Source: Dolomedes plantarius
Taxonomy: Eukaryota > Arthropoda > Arachnida > Araneae > Dolomedidae
Assembly: GCA_907164885.2 (NCBI GenBank)
Contig: OU015499.1
Span: forward strand, 163,951,629-164,015,628
Direction of reading: 5' to 3'
DNA: 64,000 bases
Part shown: positions 56,501-64,000 of the stretch, in pieces
Numbering within the stretch: the stretch's first letter is position 1
Layout of the letters: each line of letters opens with the position of its first letter
Notes under the pieces: generated by a model
Databases searched by the model: none
The model's input: only the letters and a program-made list of their open reading frames with translations
What the model was told of the DNA's origin: nothing
Made by a program: the position numbers and the translations under genes

Positions 56501-59500
56501 CGGAGATGAATTTTTAATTTACTCTTTCTAGCAAATCTTTTCTCACATACAGTGCATGCGAAAATGTTCTCTTTTGTGTGGGTACAGAGATTATTATCAG
56601 CCATGTGGTACGAATGATGCGCATCGAAGGCGGCCAAATGTAAAATTCTAACATCACAGAAATTTCATTCGAAAATTTTTTCGGTCACATGGAGTGAATC
56701 CATCTTCGGCTTTAGTAGGGGTTAGATCGCAGGAATTGCTTTCATCGAAAGGTCCTTTTACACAGGAAATAGTTTCCCTTTACTGTCACGCCTGCGATGA
56801 TCAAAGAACGATGATCAAAGAACTAACTGCCAGGAATACGTTGAACTTCTAAATTTGTGGACACCAGATACATTTCAGTATCGCATCTTACTATCTGTAC
56901 CGAGAACCTGAAAAGATAAAAGAAATTGAATTCGATATATTAACATTTTTCACGCCAATGCTCCATGAATGGAACATCAAATATTCTGTGCAAAATACAA
57001 TCTTATTCGTATTGCTCTATAAAAATTATTACGTACGAGGGTCAGTCAATAAGTTGAAAACTTCCGTAAAAATCTCGGTAAAAGAGATATTTCGTTGAAA
57101 CTTTGTGGTAACAAAGAGCATCAAGTGATGCGGCAGGTGCAGTATCGGCTTCGACATGGCAGTTTTAGTTCTCTTGCTAAACAATGGTGAATATGCTTTG
57201 GCAGCTGCCAGTGGCATCCAAATTTGAAGTGCGCGCATTAATCCGCTTCCGATGTGCAAAAAGGTTGTGACTGCACTGACATTTATTGGCAGTTGCACGA
57301 AGTGTACGGTGATAACGCAACATCGCGCCTTGCTATCGCCAAGTGGTATCTCTCATTGGGGAATTGCCGTACAGATATCGAGGATAAGTTTCTTCAACTT
57401 GGACGATAGATGAGAACGTTACATGCGGGAATGAACTCATTCTTTAAAACAGACGTGCCACAGTAGACGAGACGTCTCGTCCATTGACTGATCAACAGAA
57501 AGTACAACGATTGAAAGTGCTGTAGAATTTTTGGAACGTTATCAACAGGAAGGGAATGTTTTTTTGGGACAAAATCGGGACCGGTGACGAGACTTGGGTT
57601 CATTATTTCGCACCTGAAATGAAACGCACCTCGAATGAATTGCTGAATAGTTCCATCCGCAGGGAACGTGATGCTGGCGCTGTTTTTCGATAAAGTGCTG
57701 TGCATACCAAATTTTTGCCGCAAGGGTGCCACAATGAATGTAGCGTCTATATTGTGAAACCTTGAAGTGGTTGCGAAAGTCGCTCAAAGGTCGACGACCA
57801 GGTAAACTTTCAAAACGCTCTTTACTGACAATGCGAGACCGCATTGTCATGCAAGAGCACCAAATACGGCAATTCTAATGAGGGATCTTTTGAAAAATTT
57901 AAATGGAAATTGTGGAATCTTCCACCATTTGACGTCGAAACTTCGGTCCCGTGAAACAAGAACTTGCTACGCGACGGTATCACTCGAATGAGGGGTTAAA
58001 AGTTTCAACCCAACAACGGTTATCTCACATTGGAGGGCAATTCTTTGTAGATGCCGTGGAAAAACAAACGTTTAAATAAAGGAGGCCTCAACAGACGTTT
58101 AAATAAAGGAAGTGAATATATCAAAAAATAGATTATGCATTATACTTTTAGGTTAGTAAAACTTTCTACTATAATTTCAACCCAGTTTTGTTTTTACCAA
58201 AGAGTTCAACTAACTATTTAACTGGCCCCCGTAGAAAGAAAGTATGGATTGACTTTTTGACATCGAGATTACGTGAATAAAATAAATGGGTAGGGGGGAA
58301 AATCGCAATTTCGGCTTTTTTCTAACTTTCCAACTTTGTGGAAAATCCAGTTTTCTCATTAGTTTTCCGCTTGTAACTCAAAAACTATCACTAACACCAT
58401 CATATTTCCTTTCATTTTTCAGATGAAGAGCCTACCCCTGGGCCTTCACAGCACATCAGCGAGACTACCGCCCAAGCAGTGGTCGCAGATGACAGAGGTA
58501 TACAATATTGAATTCACTGCATTCATATTAAAAAATGTAACTATTCATTCTATAGTATCATTGCTAATAACGTCGTGTTTCCCTTTCATATTTAAGAAGA
58601 GCAACCAAGACCTTCAACCGCTAAGCGTCGTAGACTGTAGCTGTCCTTTCTTTTATTTACATACCTATATTAATGATGATAATTAATATGAAAATTTATA
58701 ATAAATTGTTTTTATGAAACTTTGAAAAGTTGATATATTTAATAAGCAGTTATTAAATTGTTATATAATTAATAAGTAATTACATTAATTATGAATTATA
58801 GAGACCAAATAAATAGTTTTTAATATGTAAACTGTGATAGTAAAGGTCTCTACTGAATTTTGGGTGAAGGGCTCTTTCTACAAATAGCAGTTTCGTGTAA
58901 TGATATAAAATTTCAACGCGCTCCAGCGGCTACATGGTTTAGCTACAATAAGTGAATAAGGTGTGCAATTTGTAGGGAATTTAATGTAGTTTTAATAGAA
59001 TCCATGCATTTTTGTAATTGCAAATAGTTTTTGAGTTACGAGCGAAAAACAAGAAAACTGGATTTTCCATAAAGAAGGAAATTTTGGCCTTTTTTCAGCG
59101 CAGTCTAGTGGCCAAACCATTCAACCAAAAAATACATTTGAGGGGTGCCTTTCGACCCCTCATCCAACATCGCTGGGTAAAAAATGCAAGTTTTAAAAAA
59201 ATCCTTAAAACTGATAGAATTGAGAATACTTCTAAAATGTTTCCTGAGTTGGTTTTATTAGTATGAAGTTGAGAAAACTTTCACAAATTCATACTAATAA
59301 AATATCTATTGCATTTAGCAAATATCTTGTATCCTCTTGGATCTAGAGTTGTGTGAGAGCTTCTATCTAGTGTTGAAAATCCAGAAAAGCATGAAACTTT
59401 CTATGACAACTCTTTCTCATCACATAAGCTGTTTACTCAGTTGTCTGAAAAGGGTTTCAAAGCAACTGGCACGATTCGAGAATTTCAGACAGGAAGATGC

Positions 59501-62500
59501 CCTCTCAGATCACGAAATAAAGCCTCAAAATGGAAAAGAGGAATTTTTTAGTACTGAAATGATGGTCAATATTACATTTGTCGCTGGAAAGACAGCAGTG
59601 GATTAGCGAGACAGACTTCTTGGATCATATTGACATTATGTTCAGAAGCAAAAAATATTGGAATCTATTTAACAATGCTCTAAACATGGCTGTCACTGCT
59701 GGAAGGATTTTGCATTTACATTTGCACTAAGGTATAAAAGCAGAACAATCATATCTCAATTTTCGGAGAGAAGTAACTTTGTGTTTGCTTCGCATGAAAC
59801 CGAAAATTTACTCTGTTCCTGGACTTCAAACACATTGCTCTGAATCTTTCAGACAATAAGATGCACATTATCTTGTGCCGCCTATTTTTCTGCTTAACCT
59901 GTGTCTTACGTTTAGAAATTTACATACAACTACTAAAAAATTGTGCAAAGAAATCGAAATTTGAATTCAAATGCTGTTAATTATATTCTATAAAACCATG
60001 TGATAAAACTAAGTGTTTCCCGCCAATGTTCCATTTCTGGAACATGTTATAAATCATATACAAAAAAAGTTTTTGAAAAAAAAAATTACTTAAAGTTCTT
60101 ATGTTATTTTTATCAATAAATAGTCTGTATTATCGTTCGATCATAGTGCGGCAAGTAAAAGGTTTACACTCTACCAGCACACTCTTTGCGTATTTTTCAC
60201 GTGAATTCAATAGCAATATATAAATGTTTGTGCTAGGAACTGATATAACTATAAACTAAGATGTTATAAATTATGTTCCGGACTAATTAAACTACTGAGC
60301 ATTTTAAATCTATTGTAATTAAGGCACCAGTATCCTTAGCCATCGTTATTCTTTTGCCTAGGCAGATCACAATGACGTGCTGAGATGTGATATGTTTCGG
60401 TTTGTAGGAATCTCCATCGAACTACCGCTATCGGCCCGATCAATAATGGATAAGCAATATTAATATTTTCCCTCTTTATATTCATTTTTGTTGTTCATAA
60501 GTCATATTAATTTCATCGTCAATTATTAAGTTTAATATTCTCAGAAATACCAGAGATTAACATCTGATGAAAAAGCTTGGTTAACAACAGATTAAAAAGT
60601 TTATAAATCAAATAAAATATGCAAAATTATTACAGAAACTAATAAAGAATACGTCGCTTATGGGTTTGCTTAGGCATATTTGTTTCGATTGTAGTTTGGA
60701 GGCTACAGATATTTTTCGAAAAAGTTTTACTGCGAAAACTACAAAAAAATTACACTATAAACTGAACAATTATAATGCATAATAATTATTTAAAATTCCA
60801 CCATAAATTGAACATGGAAATTAAAATTTTGCCCTCGAATAAAAAAAGTTGCAAATGTGACTTACACCACTTTGCCTTTCAACGGCTGAATTAATGCTAA
60901 TCTTAAAGTGTTAAAAGGCGTTACACGAATCCAGTTTATTTAGAAAATTTATTTCCAAAGAAAAACTACTTTAAAGAGTGCAATAATGTGTGACAAACTA
61001 AAGTAATATGAGCTTTACAACAAGTATTGGACAACAAATATTTTTGGCCAGCTACATCCCACAAATAGCTCAGTGTGTGTCATCTTTACTGATTCGTAAT
61101 AACAAAGAATTGACAACTAAGAATTGACAACAATTCTAAGAATTGACAACAATTGCGTTACCGCTTTATTTGTACATTTCAAAGATCTTTTTCAATTGTA
61201 ATTTCTTTTCAGAATAAAACTTTCCTAGTGTGAATGCTGGGTGATTTCTACTCATTTAAAGTGTAACATAATCGAAGAAATTTTTGAAAAAAAATTGGCA
61301 TTTTTTTTATATTTCTATATTTAAAAAAATACTGGTACATTATAATTTGCTCAAATTTTTCATTTTATATTATCAATTTTTTAATTTTTTTTTTGGGGGG
61401 GGGGAAATTAAATTTATGTAAGGTTAACAACTAAAATTCCATTTTTCTAAAAAATTATGTTTCTGGATTTTTGCAAACAATTTTATATGTCCTGATTTCG
61501 GCACATCTTTCTCATATCGATTAATTTTTAAAACTTTCTCTATTTTGTAGGATAGAATTTAAATGGTTATGTAAGCTTCTAAATCAAAGTTCATTCTTAA
61601 TAATGGTCATTTATGTATTTCGATGGACAAAAGTCATTATTTTCTATTGTATTCACAGTGGATGTTGGGCCAAAGAGTCCTTAGAAAAGTCTATGACTAA
61701 AGAGTAATGCTAGCGATTTATGACATTCTTTCAGATTGGGTGACTAGAATCGTAAATATTTTTCCAATTCTGATTTGTATACACCCACTAAGCCAGCTAT
61801 GTAAGCACAAAGAGGGAGTATTACATAATAAATCTAATAGAAATAAATGATCTATTTTTATAAAAAATGATCTATTCCTATAAAAATGTACACTGGAAAC
61901 AAAAATGTGAATAGACATTATCTTTTAAGTACTCTTCAAACTTGTTAATAATAATAGTTTTGCCATAAATCTAGAAAAGCTAAGACTTAAAATTAAAAAT
62001 TAAGAAGAATTCCGATTACATTGATTATCTTGAATTACCTTTATACTGGATAATAAAATCATTGTGTGATTCAGAGAATATTGGAAAACCGTTTTTGTCT
62101 TACAGGATAAGGTAATCTCATAACATTTTTCATTTTGTGCATCAAGTCAAATGATTACAAGATATCCTCATAGAATGGAAATATTTAGGTCAAAACTCTA
62201 CAATACAGTTCAATGCTACAGGAAATCAGATGAAGATTCAGCTATACCTATTATAACACTTCCTGGTTAGAGAAAATCCAACCATCCTTCTCATAAACAA
62301 TGAGTTAAAAAAGCAATAAATCATTTTTCATGATAGAGTATGAAATATTTTATTCTTCAGTCATAAATGTATGCACTGGGAGAAAGTGCAAAAGTTTAAT
62401 ACCATATTTAACAAAATAGTAATTTTAGTGTATACAAAAGAGTAATACTCACAAAAACAAATTTTTTTTCAGGGTTAAGTAAATAAAAAAACATAATTTA

Positions 62501-64000
62501 CAGTTATGCAAATTTCCCTACATGATGAAATTTAATCTGTATAATTCATATAGAAATACAGTTATGGTCTTTATATAAATTACTTCCCATAAACCATTTT
62601 TCCTTTCCTAAGATATGAAAAATTAATCTTTCTCGTCTTAGTACACTTAAGTTCAGGTGAGGATACTGGCAAAACATTTATTGTCTTTATTACGAGCAAA
62701 TGTGACGAAATGAAAAAGATATTGCCTAACAAATGAGTTATTCTTACTTTGAAAACAAATTGCACAGCAAAATTCTTTTACATAAATTTCAATGGAGTGT
62801 TAAATATTTAGGGACTGATACAGGACACTTAACAATACTAGATTCTTGAACTTAACCAAAATACTACAAAATTCTAAAGATATCAGATGTGTAGGGTTTT
62901 GAGTAGGAGCATTTGGAACTCTTCGAACATAACTACCCATTTCTTGATGTAGAGAGGTACAATCAATAACATTTGTAACTATATTGCACAGTCTTAAATT
63001 TCATTCATGATTTTTTGTTTTTATTTAAATTTCTTTAAAAAACTTTATTTAAATTTCTTTAAAAATTATCTCTATAATAAAAAATATTTTTTATTATAAA
63101 GATAATTATAAAATATAACATCACAAAGGCTGATAATAATACAATTAAATGATATTAAGAGTAAAAAATGGCTAATAAGCAACAATAAAACATTGTACAC
63201 CTCATCGGTCAAAATGACCGCTGCAACAGTTCTAGGTATACTTTTTTTATGGCAATCCTAGTGTTACCTGAAAACCCATCTCATTTTATACAAGAATATT
63301 TAAGGGGCCTCTCAAAAATGTTTACCTAGGGCCTTGCAAACCGCAGCACTGCTACTACCTCCTGTCATATATATTTATTCCCACAGATCTAAAGCGTGAA
63401 ATAATTCTCACATGCTAGTGAGATGCGAGAGATTTACAACATTTGCAAAAATTTAAAAAGAAAAATCGACTAAAAACCTAAAAAATTAGGTGCTATCCCT
63501 GCCTCCACATTTTTACTGCTATGCATATAAAGCACCTTGCATGCCAGCAGTAAATAGCTTCTACACAGAACAAACAGAAGAATCAATGGGAGAAACATGC
63601 CAAAACTGGTATTTTAGAGTAAAATCTGACAACAATTGTACAAATATTGTACTTCAGACATATTTTCTAACAATAGCTATGGTGAATCATAAATCATTGT
63701 ATTTAGAGTAAAAAGAGATGTGGAAGCTAGGACATAAATATTTTCAGGCTAAAAAGTTATTGCTTATTCTTGTAGCAAGAACAATTGTCTACTCCCTAAT
63801 TTTCACTGTTCTGCAGGTAAAGCATATTTACACACCTGCAGTGTATAGCTTCTGTACAGAAGAGACTAAAGAATCAAAGGGACAAAATACCAAAATTGGC
63901 AGTTTGGAGTTAAATCTCACTACAACAGCATGAATGTTGTACTTCATGATCTCTTGCGAAAAGAGGCCTGCAAATTTTGAAAGTTTCTGAAAATCTCCTT
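35253..64000. repeat. Tandem segmental duplication, copy B
   Basis: Direct-orientation partner of the segment at 1.8 to 29.1 kb. It keeps more of the LINE 5' end and endonuclease region but lost the middle of ORF1. It acquired its own insertions (MITE at 36.7 kb, Sola-like at 38.9 kb, ISL2EU-like at 43.9 kb, hAT at 48.4 kb) that copy A lacks. The copy continues past the window. Confidence 0.93.

Overview
The window is AT-rich eukaryotic DNA with short introns, long gene-poor stretches and a very high density of decayed and nested transposable elements. Jockey/I-type LINEs with RNase H, Tc1/mariner, Harbinger, hAT and Sola-like elements, and single-exon arrays of C2H2 zinc fingers with TGEKP linkers point to an arthropod. 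The LINE ORF2 resembles families I associate with spiders, so a chelicerate, probably a spider, is my best guess; this rests on remembered family resemblance, not on a search.

The main architecture is a direct tandem segmental duplication. Copy A runs from about 1.8 kb to at least 29.1 kb and copy B from about 35.3 kb to the end of the window, an offset of about 32 to 35 kb. Each copy carries, in order: a broken LINE, a decayed Tc1 fragment, a mariner-type fragment, a minus-strand C2H2 zinc-finger ORF (495 aa in A, 468 aa in B), a mariner pseudogene, two tiny spliced exons ending in KRRRL, a piggyBac-like remnant and several kb of non-coding DNA ending in a 287-bp tandem repeat. The copies differ mostly by later transposon insertions, so each copy supplies the pre-insertion empty site for elements in the other and allows target-site duplications (TSDs) to be read precisely.

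Insertions only in copy A: a 6253-bp Harbinger element with two genes (TSD TAA), and a roughly 4.7-kb block (11-bp repeat GTTGAGCCCTA) in which a minus-strand LINE fragment contains an unusual element with about 600-bp terminal inverted repeats (TIRs) and a tesmin/CXC-type cysteine-rich protein. Insertions only in copy B: a Sola-like element (TSD ATCT), an ISL2EU-like element with a SWIM-finger gene and a THAP remnant (TSD AT), a 5476-bp hAT element (TSD TTCTACAC) that itself holds a Tc1 element, a Helitron helicase fragment and two small hAT-type MITEs, and a Harbinger-type MITE (TSD TAA).

Between the copies (29.1 to 35.25 kb) lies single-copy AT-rich DNA with a 1168-bp TIR element whose plus strand is strikingly poor in G, weak candidates for minus-strand host exons near 34 to 35 kb, and a short minisatellite. 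The zinc-finger ORFs are the best candidates for host genes. Both end in frameshifts followed by several decayed fingers, and they differ in finger number and in DNA-contact residues.
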